Source: Domibacillus mangrovi
GTDB taxonomy: Bacteria > Bacillota > Bacilli > Bacillales > Domibacillaceae
Direction: 5' to 3'
Assembly (NCBI RefSeq): GCF_001906925.1
Contig: NZ_MRWQ01000014.1
Location: 1 to 64,000 of the forward strand
DNA: 64,000 nucleotides
Under the pieces are notes generated by a model that was not told where the DNA came from, did not search any database, and saw nothing but the letters and a program-made list of their open reading frames with translations. Of the stretch, positions 15,146 to 23,633 are shown in pieces; position 1 is the stretch's first letter; each line of letters opens with the position of its first letter. The position numbers and the translations under genes are program-made.

Positions 15146-15895
15146 TTATGACTGCGTAACCACCCAGTTATCATTTGACCAGCTGCCTTCTGCCGGGCGG
15201 TCGGTGACGATGAAATCCACCTGCTGCAAAGGCGCGATGCAGTGCGTGGCCCGCGTGTTCATTTTTGAATAGTCTGCGAGTACATAACTTGTTTCCGCCT
15301 GCTCCATATACATCTGGCCAAGCACAGCTTTGTCGCTGTCGTAGCAGGAAAGACCAAATTCCGGATGAACCCCGTCAACCGCAATAAACGCTTTGTTGGC
15401 ATGAAGTTCCCGTACTACTTTCGTCGTCAAGCTGCCGGCCGTCCGCCAGTGATCTTTTTGTACGAGCCCACCAAGGAAAATGATGTTACCTTGAAAATCT
15501 GTCTTCATTAGCTGATTAGTAAGCGGAAACGAGGTAGTCATCACAGTGATTTCTTTAAACCGATTCAACCCTTCTGCCATTTGCAAAGTCGTTGTTCCTT
15601 CGTCTATAAATACAACATCACCCTCTAAAATAAACGAGACAGCCTGTTCAGCGATAAGCCGCTTTTCCATCCGGTTTTTCGTTTCTCGGTTTAACATCGG
15701 CGGTTCCTCTTTCTCACTAAGCCGCACTGCACCGCCGTATACTTTTTTCAGCTTCTGTTCTTTTTCTAGCTCATCCAAATAGCGGCGGACCGTTTCCGTC
15801 GACACGACAAATTCTTTCGCAAGATCCGAAACTCGTACACTTCCATATTCCACGACATACTCCATAATCTTTACTTTCCGTTCTTCCGCCAGCAT
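15146..15895 (-). CDS. DeoR-family transcriptional regulator of the phosphonate operon
   Basis: A 249-residue DeoR-type repressor. The N-terminal HTH is MLAEERKVKIMEYV through VSTETVRRYLDEL (about 1-40). The C-terminal sugar-phosphate-isomerase-like sensor contains IDEGTTTLQMAEG and FIAVDGVHPEFGLSCYD. I start at ATG 15895, which has GGTGG upstream. It is the last gene of the AEP cluster, 16 bp after the dehydrogenase-like gene, so it probably controls the operon. DeoR sensors usually bind phosphorylated sugars; the effector here may be a phosphonate intermediate (inference). Confidence 0.88.
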   Translation of the reverse strand: MLAEERKVKIMEYVVEYGSVRVSDLAKEFVVSTETVRRYLDELEKEQKLKKVYGGAVRLSEKEEPPMLNRETKNRMEKRLIAEQAVSFILEGDVVFIDEGTTTLQMAEGLNRFKEITVMTTSFPLTNQLMKTDFQGNIIFLGGLVQKDHWRTAGSLTTKVVRELHANKAFIAVDGVHPEFGLSCYDSDKAVLGQMYMEQAETSYVLADYSKMNTRATHCIAPLQQVDFIVTDRPAEGSWSNDNWVVTQS

Positions 15896-15911
15896 CGGCG
15901 CCCACCTGCCT

Positions 15912-17099
15912 TTATACATATGATTTTTCAGGCAAGACAGCTTTCTTTTCGATATGAACATGAATACCGCGTTTTTCAAGTAATGGGAAAAACAATTCTG
16001 GATGAGCGCCAAATGCCTCTTCCGGCGTCAGTACACCCGTTTTCTCCACATCTCCTACCGCTATACGTTCCGCCGCCACTGCAAACGGAATCGCCACATT
16101 ACGCGTATACGCACGTAGCCCTTCCCATCCCTGTACAGAACCATCGCTTTTGGGGTGCGTATGCGTCAATTCATAACAAACTGCTTCGCCATCTTTTTCC
16201 CCAACCACTTCTACATGAAGCGCATAGCCATACAGTTCAGTTGACTTACCTTCTTCTGACTGAAGCAAATATGCACTGATAATATCCATTATACCCTCTT
16301 CCGCACCACCGACACTTACTTTTTCATTTCTCAAAATGCCATATTCATATAGCGCACGCACGAGACGCATGTTTTGCTCAGGCCATGTGCCGCGTGTTTC
16401 AATTAACTGGACGCCTTTGCCTTTCAATGCTTTAGCAAGCGTTACCGTTTCAGAATGCGGAATAATATACTGGACCGTATGACCATACGGCTCCGACAAC
16501 TGAATATCACGCGGACGAGCAAACGGCTTCACCTGAACAAATTCACCGTTTTCAAACACGACACGCCCTGGCAGTTCCGGATCATATTCATACGTCGTCG
16601 TTTCCGCAATGGATTTGGAAAAGGCAATCGGCCGGAACGACCCGTGGCTCACCCTGACAGACTGCACCAAATCCAGACGGTTCGCTGCATACATCGCCAT
16701 CATTTGTGTCAGACCCGGCGTCATTCCGAAGCCCGGCAGCATTGTTTTTCCATTTGCTTTAAACGTCTCTTCATAGGCAAACTCTTCCCCGAATCCATTC
16801 AAATTAATCCCATGGCAGCCCGCCGCTGCAATCAATTTCGTTGTTTGGCCGTTCAATTGAATTGTCGTCCCGTCCAGCACAATATCAAACCCGGTCATCT
16901 TGGCTATCGTATCTGCTTCATCAAACACATTTACTCTCACAAACGACACCCGCGGATCATTCAGCCACTCTACTACGCTTAAACCCTCTTCTTCATTATA
17001 ATCGCCAATTACAATTTCTTCGAATACAGAATGCTCTACTAAATCAAGCACAGCTTCTCTGCTAATTCTGCCTGCTCCACCTAAACAAAATATTTTCAT
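15912..17099 (-). CDS. Saccharopine-dehydrogenase-like NAD(P)-dependent enzyme in the AEP operon
   Basis: A 395-residue protein starting with a Rossmann fold: the GGAGRI turn at residues 7-12 and an acidic residue at the end of strand 2 (GDYNEEEG). The pattern VLDGTTIQLNGQTTKLIAAAG, in pieces, and PGFGMTPGLTQMMA resemble saccharopine dehydrogenase/homospermidine-synthase-like (Lys9) proteins. It overlaps phnW by 4 bp and is co-translated with it, so it should act on an amino or carbonyl compound linked to AEP metabolism. No known step of the phnW-phnX pathway needs it; its reaction is unknown. Confidence 0.7.
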   Translation of the reverse strand: MKIFCLGGAGRISREAVLDLVEHSVFEEIVIGDYNEEEGLSVVEWLNDPRVSFVRVNVFDEADTIAKMTGFDIVLDGTTIQLNGQTTKLIAAAGCHGINLNGFGEEFAYEETFKANGKTMLPGFGMTPGLTQMMAMYAANRLDLVQSVRVSHGSFRPIAFSKSIAETTTYEYDPELPGRVVFENGEFVQVKPFARPRDIQLSEPYGHTVQYIIPHSETVTLAKALKGKGVQLIETRGTWPEQNMRLVRALYEYGILRNEKVSVGGAEEGIMDIISAYLLQSEEGKSTELYGYALHVEVVGEKDGEAVCYELTHTHPKSDGSVQGWEGLRAYTRNVAIPFAVAAERIAVGDVEKTGVLTPEEAFGAHPELFFPLLEKRGIHVHIEKKAVLPEKSYV

Positions 17100-18199
17100 A
17101 CAAGTAAGCCTCCTCTTTCTGTCATATACATTTTGATTGATTCAAGCAAACGATGAATATCTGAAACATGTATATCACCAATGATCCCGATCCGGAATGC
17201 TTGAAGGTCCGTTAATTTCCCTGGATAAATAACAAATCCATCCGCTTTTAACACCTTATAAAAATCGTCAAATGAAAACGTCTCGTCCGGATACAAAAAC
17301 GATACAATAAATGGTGATTGAATCGATTTTGAGACGGCCGTTTTAAAACTAAGTGCTTCCATGCCAGAAATGAGTGTTTCTTGATTTTGACGGTAACGCG
17401 CTTCTCGTACTTGAATCCCACCTTCTTCTATAAGTTCATCAAGTGCCTGTGAAAAGGCATGAACCGCATGTGTGGGGGAAGTAAACCGCCATTTCCCGCC
17501 GTCATTTTCCATCGTTTCGAACTGATCATACACATCCAGTGAAAGTGACGGCGCACATCCTTTTCGCGATTTTAACAGCGCACGGTTTGCCAGTACAAAA
17601 CCGAAACCAGGTACACCTTGCAGGCATTTATTTGAACTGGAAACGAGAACATCCATGTTCCAATCACCCATTGACATGTCCATGCCACCAAAGCTCGACA
17701 TCGCATCGACCATCGTCGTTTTGCCAAATTGTTTCGCAATCCTGCAAATGTCTTGAGCGGGATTCAAAAGCCCCGAAGTCGTTTCCGAATGAACGAACAT
17801 CACGTGTGTAATTGATGAATCAGCCCGCAGCTTTTCTTCAAATGAAGCAACTTCAAGCGCCTTTGTATCATCTACTGTCACCGTGCTGTACGGAATATGC
17901 AAACGTTCGGCAATTTCCACTATCCGCCGGCCATACGCCCCGTTTACGCCAATGAGTACATGATCTTCTTTCGATATAAACGTACCGATCGCCGCTTCTA
18001 CTGAAAATGTACCGCTGCCCTGCATCAAAACAGCGGTATACTGATCCCCACCGCCAGCCAATTCCACAAGCCGGCTGCGTATGCCGCTCGTCAGCTTTTT
18101 GTATTCTTCTTCCCACGTACACCAGTCACCCATCATTGCTGTTTTAACAGTATCTGTTGTTGTCAGTGGACCTGGAGTTAAAAGGAGAGAACGGACCAT
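17096..18199 (-). CDS. phnW: 2-aminoethylphosphonate--pyruvate transaminase
   Basis: PLP-dependent aminotransferase converting AEP and pyruvate to phosphonoacetaldehyde and alanine; 367 residues, normal length. The N terminus LLTPGPLTTT, VHSETTSGLLNP, DAMSSFGG and the Schiff-base lysine in SSNKCLQG (about residue 190) are characteristic of PhnW rather than serine-glyoxylate transaminases. It overlaps phnX by 22 bp and the dehydrogenase-like gene by 4 bp. Confidence 0.95.
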   Translation of the reverse strand: MVRSLLLTPGPLTTTDTVKTAMMGDWCTWEEEYKKLTSGIRSRLVELAGGGDQYTAVLMQGSGTFSVEAAIGTFISKEDHVLIGVNGAYGRRIVEIAERLHIPYSTVTVDDTKALEVASFEEKLRADSSITHVMFVHSETTSGLLNPAQDICRIAKQFGKTTMVDAMSSFGGMDMSMGDWNMDVLVSSSNKCLQGVPGFGFVLANRALLKSRKGCAPSLSLDVYDQFETMENDGGKWRFTSPTHAVHAFSQALDELIEEGGIQVREARYRQNQETLISGMEALSFKTAVSKSIQSPFIVSFLYPDETFSFDDFYKVLKADGFVIYPGKLTDLQAFRIGIIGDIHVSDIHRLLESIKMYMTERGGLLV

Positions 18200-18993
18200 G
18201 ATGATTCCTCCTTTTCCGAAAGAATACGATCAAGTTCGCGAATAAACGCTGGTAGCTCGCTAATGGATAACAGCACCGTATGTGCACCTGCCGCCATTAG
18301 TTTTTCACGCACATCGGCTTCACGAATAGCGCGCTCGTCTTCTGTCAAATGTGATACTTCCTCTATTGATAAGCCAAGTTCACTTGAGCCGTATATCAGC
18401 CCAACTGTCCATGCACCTGCATTCCGGCCTTCTTCCATATCAACTGTCGTGTCGCCCACTTTCACAACTCGGTTCATCGGATACACACCAAGCTTCATCG
18501 CCGCATAATACATCATCCATGGATATGGACGACCTGCATCCACATCATCCGCTGTTACAGTCACATCCGGGACATAGCATTTTTCCGCCGCACCCGCACG
18601 TACAATGTCAATCATCTCCCGCGTATAGCCTGTTGTCGTCCCAATGACTAATCCCATTTCTCGCAATGTCTCGACCGCTTCTACCGCACCTGGCACTGGA
18701 TCCGTATATTCGTCCAGACTTTCAAACAGACACGCTTCAAACCGTTCGTTCAGCTCACAAACATCCTTTTCTGTCAGCTCTCCTTGCCACTGTTTTCGAA
18801 TTGACGGCATCTCAAGCATCGTCCGGATATGATCGATTTTCGCCATGCCCATCGGCTCGCGTGTTTCATCCATCGTGACCTGAATCCCTTTTTCTTCAAA
18901 TATTTTCACAAAACTTTCAACCGGCGCCATGCATCCGTAATCTACTGTCGTTCCCGCCCAATCAAGAAATATACCTTGAATTTTTTTCATCAC
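18178..18993 (-). CDS. phnX: Phosphonoacetaldehyde hydrolase (phosphonatase)
   Basis: HAD-superfamily enzyme that cleaves the C-P bond of phosphonoacetaldehyde to acetaldehyde and phosphate. 271 residues. The nucleophile motif is DWAGTT (Asp near 11). The MGMAKIDHIR segment near residues 48-57 carries the Schiff-base lysine that sets phosphonatase apart from other HAD enzymes. VKVGDTTVDMEEG is HAD motif III. It overlaps both the permease and phnW genes. Confidence 0.95.
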   Translation of the reverse strand: MMKKIQGIFLDWAGTTVDYGCMAPVESFVKIFEEKGIQVTMDETREPMGMAKIDHIRTMLEMPSIRKQWQGELTEKDVCELNERFEACLFESLDEYTDPVPGAVEAVETLREMGLVIGTTTGYTREMIDIVRAGAAEKCYVPDVTVTADDVDAGRPYPWMMYYAAMKLGVYPMNRVVKVGDTTVDMEEGRNAGAWTVGLIYGSSELGLSIEEVSHLTEDERAIREADVREKLMAAGAHTVLLSISELPAFIRELDRILSEKEESSWSVLSF

Positions 18994-20723
18994 GCAATCT
19001 CTCCTTTTCGTTTTGTTCTTTTTGCCGCTATACGCAGCAGCTGTTCATATAGAAAACGCACGACAACATTCACAAGGACAATTAAAAGCCCCATCGCGGC
19101 TGCTGCCTCGATATTTCCTGCATCATCCAAGCTGACAATCGAAACCGCCGCTGTTTTCGTATCCGGCGTGTACAAGAAAATAACCGCCGAGATCGTGACC
19201 ATCGAATTGACGAAAAAATACATCGCCATTTCCAAAAGCGCCGGGGCACACGATGGTAGTATGTAATGAAAAAACGTGTCAATCCGCGTCAGCCCCAGTG
19301 TTTTCGCGACCTGCTCACATTCCGCATCGAGCTTCTTCAAAGCCGTCCGCGCCGTCATATAAGTAACAGAGAAAAAATGAAGAACCGTCGATACAATCAC
19401 GATCACCATCGTTCCATACAATCCGTGCAGCATATTTGGCACTACCAGTCCGAAGAATGACCATTCGGGGCGACTGAAAAATAGCACGTAGCTAATCCCG
19501 ATCACAAGACCCGGCACCGCCATCGGAAGAAGGCTCATAAAATGGCCTATTTTCGCGAGTGCAGCCGGCAGTGCCCCATTTTGAAGCCAGTACGCAAACA
19601 AAAAGGCAAAAAGAGTACCGAACACCGCCGTACCAGTCGCTGCAATCAAACTATTTAAAAAGACTGTAAACCCGTCTCCTGTGTAACTATTAAATGTAAA
19701 ATTCTCAAGTGAAAAACCGAATGTATAAGGCCAGACAGGGGTCACAGACGCCACAATCATCATCAAAAATAAAACCGCAACAACGAGTGCCACACCATAT
19801 GCAAATGAACCGAACAACAGATCACGGCCCCGATGTACCCCAATCTCAAGCGCTTTTGCTTTTGCATTTAATGAAAACGACGGCTTTCGTGAAGCAGCTT
19901 GGTCAACCACAAATGCGATCAGTGCCGGTGTCATTAGTAAAATTCCCGCTACTGCGCCGAGCGCAAAATTTTGCTGTCCGACGACCTGCTTGTACACATC
20001 GGTCGCCAGCACATTATACTGTCCTCCAACAAGTTTCGGTGCACCGTAATCAGTGAAGCTAAGCGTGAATGCTACCATCCCGGCACTCACAAACGCGAGC
20101 CGAATACTGGGAACCGTAATGCCAAACAACCGGCCCGCTGAACTGATACCCATCGTTTTAGCGGCATCATACAATCCTTGATCCGATTGACGAAGCGCAA
20201 CGTACATAAGCAAAACGACTTGTGGGAAAGTATAGATAATCTCGGCCATCACAATGCCAACCGGGCCATACAAATCAATGTCAACGCCCGGAAAGAGACC
20301 AAACAAACCTGTCGTCACAATCCCCTGCCGCCCAAATAAATAAATGAGCGCAATCCCGTGCATCATCGTCGGGGCAAAAAGAGGCAGCATTGCAAATCCA
20401 AGCAAAATGCGCTTCCCTTTCACATTCGTACGCGAAATAGCAAATGCATACATAAAACCAAGCGATAGTGCAAAAACCGTTGTCCAAAGAGCAATGTTCA
20501 GCGAATGCTGAAAACTTGTTAATAGAGTCGGATTGGACAAATAGCTAATTGCCTGACCAAACCCGGACCATCTGCCTTCTTCATCTTTGGCCACTTCGAG
20601 AAACAATGTCGAAATGGGCATAAAAAGCAGACAGCCAAATGATAAAAAAATAATCGTTAATTGAAGCGGACGCCATAATGAAACACTTTGCTCCAATATT
20701 TTCACACTAGAAAGTGGCGTCAT
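18990..20723 (-). CDS. AEP ABC transporter permease, two fused permease domains
   Basis: A 577-residue membrane protein with about a dozen hydrophobic segments and two binding-protein-dependent permease domains: the first EAA-type loop near AAKTMGISSAGRLFGITVPS, the second near VAKTLGLTRIDTFFHYILPS. It therefore forms the complete channel alone, as in PhnUV-like fused permeases. Four-base overlaps with the ATPase gene and phnX tie it to the operon. Substrate inferred from context as AEP. Confidence 0.88.
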   Translation of the reverse strand: MTPLSSVKILEQSVSLWRPLQLTIIFLSFGCLLFMPISTLFLEVAKDEEGRWSGFGQAISYLSNPTLLTSFQHSLNIALWTTVFALSLGFMYAFAISRTNVKGKRILLGFAMLPLFAPTMMHGIALIYLFGRQGIVTTGLFGLFPGVDIDLYGPVGIVMAEIIYTFPQVVLLMYVALRQSDQGLYDAAKTMGISSAGRLFGITVPSIRLAFVSAGMVAFTLSFTDYGAPKLVGGQYNVLATDVYKQVVGQQNFALGAVAGILLMTPALIAFVVDQAASRKPSFSLNAKAKALEIGVHRGRDLLFGSFAYGVALVVAVLFLMMIVASVTPVWPYTFGFSLENFTFNSYTGDGFTVFLNSLIAATGTAVFGTLFAFLFAYWLQNGALPAALAKIGHFMSLLPMAVPGLVIGISYVLFFSRPEWSFFGLVVPNMLHGLYGTMVIVIVSTVLHFFSVTYMTARTALKKLDAECEQVAKTLGLTRIDTFFHYILPSCAPALLEMAMYFFVNSMVTISAVIFLYTPDTKTAAVSIVSLDDAGNIEAAAAMGLLIVLVNVVVRFLYEQLLRIAAKRTKRKGEIA

Positions 20724-21727
20724 GCCATCACCATTTCTTTTGAGAGCTGCGCTTCATGGTCATGCACAGATAAATAGACCCTTTGATCTGGACAAATGTT
20801 TCGGCTGTCCACCACATTTGCCGGCAAATCCACAATGAGCTTTTCATTAAAAAACGGCGATGTTCGATCTATGACACTCACTTTTAGGCGATAAAATGCG
20901 CCTTTAAACATCATGCTGTTCACATACGTCTCCATGCCAGATTGAGCGGAAGCAACAGAGAAATGCTCAGGACGAATCACCCATGTTTTCCCTAATTGTG
21001 CAATCTGATTCGACGTTCCGATAAAAGATGCGACGAACGAATCAGCAGGATGTCGATACACATTTTGTGGTGTATCGTACTGGGCAATGCGTCCATTGTT
21101 CATCACCGCAACCCGGTCCGCCATGGTGAGCGCTTCATCTTGATCATGCGTGACCATAATCGTTGTCATGCCAAATTCGTGATGAATACGGCGAATTTCC
21201 TGTTGCAGCTGATGGCGCACATTCGCATCAAGCGCCGACAGCGGTTCATCGAGAAGAAGAAAATCCGGTTCGATTACAAGTGCACGTGCCAGTGCTACCC
21301 GCTGCTGCTGGCCACCTGACAATTGCTGTGGTGCCCGGTCTGCAAGTGCTTCAAGTCCGACAATTTTCAGCATATGCATCGCTTTATCTGTACGCGTCTT
21401 TTTTGACAGCTTCTTAGGCTTGAGAGCAAACTCAATGTTTTTACGCACAGTCATGTTTGGAAACAGCGCATATGACTGAAACACCATGCCAATGTTTCGT
21501 GAAGAGGCAGACGAAGCTGTAATATCAAATCCATCAACGTTCATTCTTCCTGATGTCGGCTGATCAAGCCCCGCAATGATCCGGAGCAGCGTTGATTTCC
21601 CGCATCCGCTCGGTCCAAGCAAACTGACAAACTCTCCTTTTTCAATGTCGAGATGAATTTCTTCAAGCGCGGTCGTCTGGCCGAATGTTTTCATTACCGA
21701 TTTAATTTGAAGTGATTTTGCCATCAT
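20720..21727 (-). CDS. AEP ABC transporter ATP-binding protein
   Basis: ATPase of the iron/thiosulfate/phosphonate importer type, about 335 residues. Walker A GPSGCGKST, signature LSGGQQQR, Walker B LLLDEPLSALD and H-loop VTHDQDEALT are intact. A C-terminal TOBE-like domain follows. AGGAGA stands before the two ATGs at 21727/21724; an extension to 21766 would run into the binding-protein gene. It energises import through the fused permease. Confidence 0.9.
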   Translation of the reverse strand: MMAKSLQIKSVMKTFGQTTALEEIHLDIEKGEFVSLLGPSGCGKSTLLRIIAGLDQPTSGRMNVDGFDITASSASSRNIGMVFQSYALFPNMTVRKNIEFALKPKKLSKKTRTDKAMHMLKIVGLEALADRAPQQLSGGQQQRVALARALVIEPDFLLLDEPLSALDANVRHQLQQEIRRIHHEFGMTTIMVTHDQDEALTMADRVAVMNNGRIAQYDTPQNVYRHPADSFVASFIGTSNQIAQLGKTWVIRPEHFSVASAQSGMETYVNSMMFKGAFYRLKVSVIDRTSPFFNEKLIVDLPANVVDSRNICPDQRVYLSVHDHEAQLSKEMVMA

Positions 21728-21737
21728 GATCTCTCCT

Positions 21738-22799
21738 TTATTCTTTCGGTTCAGCTTTCGTTCCATATTTTGATTCCCATTCTGTTAAAATCGCGTCCCG
21801 GTTTTCTGCCGCCCAGTACAAGTCATTTTCCTTATACATCTTTTCTTCTATGTTTTTCGGGAATGATGCCGGCAGTTCAAATTCCTTGTCCATCGTCGTA
21901 AATCCATTTGCGCTAAAATACTTCTTCATCACATCTTCTTCGATAGCCCAGTCTAGAAAAGCTTTCGCCGCTTCTTCATTACCAGCATCCTTTTTATTGA
22001 TTAACGCATTAGCTTCCACTTCCCAACCAAGTCCTTCTTCCGGCAAAATTACTTCAACCGGCGCGCCGTCTTCTTTCATTTGAGCCGCTGTGTAAACAAG
22101 TGAAATACCGATCGGATATTCACCTGCCGCCGCCATTTTTGCCGGTTTTGATCCAGAATGCGTGTACGCACCAATATTTCTATGAAGCTTGTCCATGTAA
22201 GACCAGCCTGCTTTTTCGCCCATCATCTGCAGCCATGCATTGACTGTTAAGTAGCCGGTTCCGCTTGACGCCGGGTGAGGCATTACAATGAGTCCTTTAT
22301 ATTCTGGTTTCAGTAAATCTTCATATGTTTTTGGCACCGGCACATTCAGCTTTTTTAATTCTTCTGTATTCACTGCAATCCCCGTCATAAACGCCGTGTT
22401 TCCTGTCCATTTAAGCGGTTCATTTTTATCTTTAAAAGCCGCTTTAATGTTTTCCGCACCTGCTGGCGTGTATTCTTTTAGCATGTCTTTCTGATCAAGT
22501 GCAAGCAAACTCGACGCCGCAAGACCCCATACAACATCTGCACTCGTATTTTCTCCTTCAGCGAGCATCTTGGCTGTCATAATCCCAGTTGAATCACGGA
22601 CAATCTTTACATCCACCTCTGGATACTTCTCTTCAAAAGAAGCCATATAATCAGGGATCAGTTCTTCTTCCACCGCTGTATACACGGTTAAGTCACCCGA
22701 TACCCCGCTTTGCGCATCCATCGGGACACTTTTTTCACCTGAACAAGCTGATACGAATAATAAACTAGAAAGCACGGAAAACCACATGCGTTTTTTCAT
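21738..22799 (-). CDS. AEP ABC transporter substrate-binding lipoprotein
   Basis: Extracytoplasmic solute receptor, 353 residues, with a lipoprotein signal peptide (MKKRMWFSVLSSLLFVSAC) and lipobox VSAC (Cys at 19). The mature part is a type-II periplasmic binding protein of the iron/AEP class (LTVYTAVEEELIPDYM, STGIMTAKML, HPASSGTGYLTV). First gene of the operon: binding protein, ATPase, permease, phnX, phnW, dehydrogenase-like, DeoR. A related Fe3+ receptor is the alternative; the phnWX context favours AEP. Confidence 0.88.
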   Translation of the reverse strand: MKKRMWFSVLSSLLFVSACSGEKSVPMDAQSGVSGDLTVYTAVEEELIPDYMASFEEKYPEVDVKIVRDSTGIMTAKMLAEGENTSADVVWGLAASSLLALDQKDMLKEYTPAGAENIKAAFKDKNEPLKWTGNTAFMTGIAVNTEELKKLNVPVPKTYEDLLKPEYKGLIVMPHPASSGTGYLTVNAWLQMMGEKAGWSYMDKLHRNIGAYTHSGSKPAKMAAAGEYPIGISLVYTAAQMKEDGAPVEVILPEEGLGWEVEANALINKKDAGNEEAAKAFLDWAIEEDVMKKYFSANGFTTMDKEFELPASFPKNIEEKMYKENDLYWAAENRDAILTEWESKYGTKAEPKE

Positions 22800-22851
22800 T
22801 TTTCAAGCTCCTTTTATATTGTTTTGATTGTGATTTCATTGTATCTTGTGA

Positions 22852-22872
22852 TTGTTAATGAAATATTAACAA
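22852..22872. promoter_or_regulatory. Candidate operator of the AEP operon
   Basis: TTGTTAAT and its exact reverse complement ATTAACAA are separated by five bases, 53 bp upstream of the first gene of the operon. A natural candidate for the DeoR protein, although its binding motif is unknown. Confidence 0.45.
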
Positions 22873-22937
22873 ATAGTTAAGTTATTGTTGTGGTTTTGTA
22901 TTGTTTTATGTGTCTTTAAAACTATTTACTTATTTTT

Positions 22938-23155
22938 ATAAAGTGAAACTTCATTCAGTAGGGGTTTTCTTCATCCCCCACTGAATAAACAGGAACCCAG
23001 GTAAAAGGCGCCGCGTCCTGCGGCAATACGTGAGTGACCGGCTTCAGCCGGCCCGAACCAATCGGGCTTTTACGGGCAGTTGATCCCCCGCTTATCCTTC
23101 TTTTCTTTTCAAAGTCTTGAAGTGGGGGCCTTACTGCCCGTTAATGCGGGATAAA
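22938..23155 (-). mobile_element. Type-1 IS605-like element, copy C (218 bp)
   Basis: Complete copy with the same boundaries and all internal stems as copy A; substitutions such as AGTAGGGG slightly weaken the first hairpin. It lies 139 bp upstream of the AEP binding-protein gene, with its inferred right end facing that gene. Confidence 0.7.
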
Positions 23156-23203
23156 ACAAGTGGCGATTTTCCTTCTTTCTTTGTACGTAACAAATGAAAG
23201 GAG

Positions 23204-23250
23204 GGGCAGTCACAAAAGCAATGTTTTATGACTGCCCCTTCGTTTTTTGA
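23204..23250 (+). terminator. Orphan terminator (plus strand)
   Basis: GGGGCAGTCA and TGACTGCCCC enclose a 15-base loop and are followed by TTCGTTTTTTG. No plus-strand gene precedes it within the visible stretch, only repeat copy C. Confidence 0.6.
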
Positions 23251-23254
23251 TTCA

Positions 23255-23311
23255 GTTCCATCAAAAATAGCGTATCCTATGAGTGACAAAACATGTTGCT
23301 CATAGGGTACG
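23255..23311 (-). terminator. Orphan terminator (minus strand)
   Basis: On the minus strand AGCGTACCCTATGAG pairs, with one mismatch, with CTCATAGGATACGCT and is followed by ATTTTTG. It faces the previous hairpin, with no gene between them or directly upstream. Confidence 0.5.
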
Positions 23312-23351
23312 CTAACAAAGGTGTTGCGAAAAGACATCGCGTGCTTAACTG

Positions 23352-23401
23352 TAAGTGAAACTTCATTCAATAGGGTTTTACTGCCTTTAATGCATGCTAA
23401 A
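23352..23401 (-). repeat. Type-1 repeat, copy D, degraded remnant
   Basis: GTGAAACTTCATTC, a short TAGGG piece and TACTGCCTTTAATGC join the two ends of a type-1 element with the middle deleted. It lies 196 bp from copy C in the same orientation. Confidence 0.6.
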
Positions 23402-23594
23402 AAACCACCTCAATTAAAGAGATGGTTCATCACATCTTTTAGCGATTGATTCGCTAGCTCGCTTTCCACCGCCTGCTGCGCACAATCGAAAGACAAAGTT
23501 ATATTAGCAACGCTGATTATACGCTTGCGACTCTTGATGAAGATGAACACTCTAAACATACAAATGATCGTTTTTCAGTAATTTCCAAATAATC
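23402..23594. other. Gene-free debris upstream of the thiolase terminator
   Basis: AACCACCTC/GAGATGGTT forms a small hairpin at about 23402-23426. From about 23455 to 23594 the plus strand is open and ends ADYTLATLDEDEHSKHTNDR then FSVISK and TAA. It looks like the C terminus of a lost gene whose family I cannot name. No start codon or ribosome-binding site is present. Confidence 0.35.
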
Positions 23595-23633
23595 AAAAAA
23601 GGACTCGCCACTTTTCTTGGCGAGTCCTTTTTT
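23595..23633. terminator. Bidirectional terminator at the thiolase 3' end
   Basis: AAAAAAGGACTCGCCA and TGGCGAGTCCTTTTTT enclose a 7-base loop. Symmetric A/T tracts allow use in both directions; it ends the thiolase transcript on the minus strand. Confidence 0.92.

Noticed and set aside
18829-19266. 145-codon plus-strand frame inside the phosphonate operon
   Set aside because: Antisense shadow of phnX and the permease gene, whose motifs are clear on the minus strand.
23131-23370. 79-codon minus-strand frame
   Set aside because: It runs through repeat copies C and D and both orphan terminator hairpins; an accidental frame.
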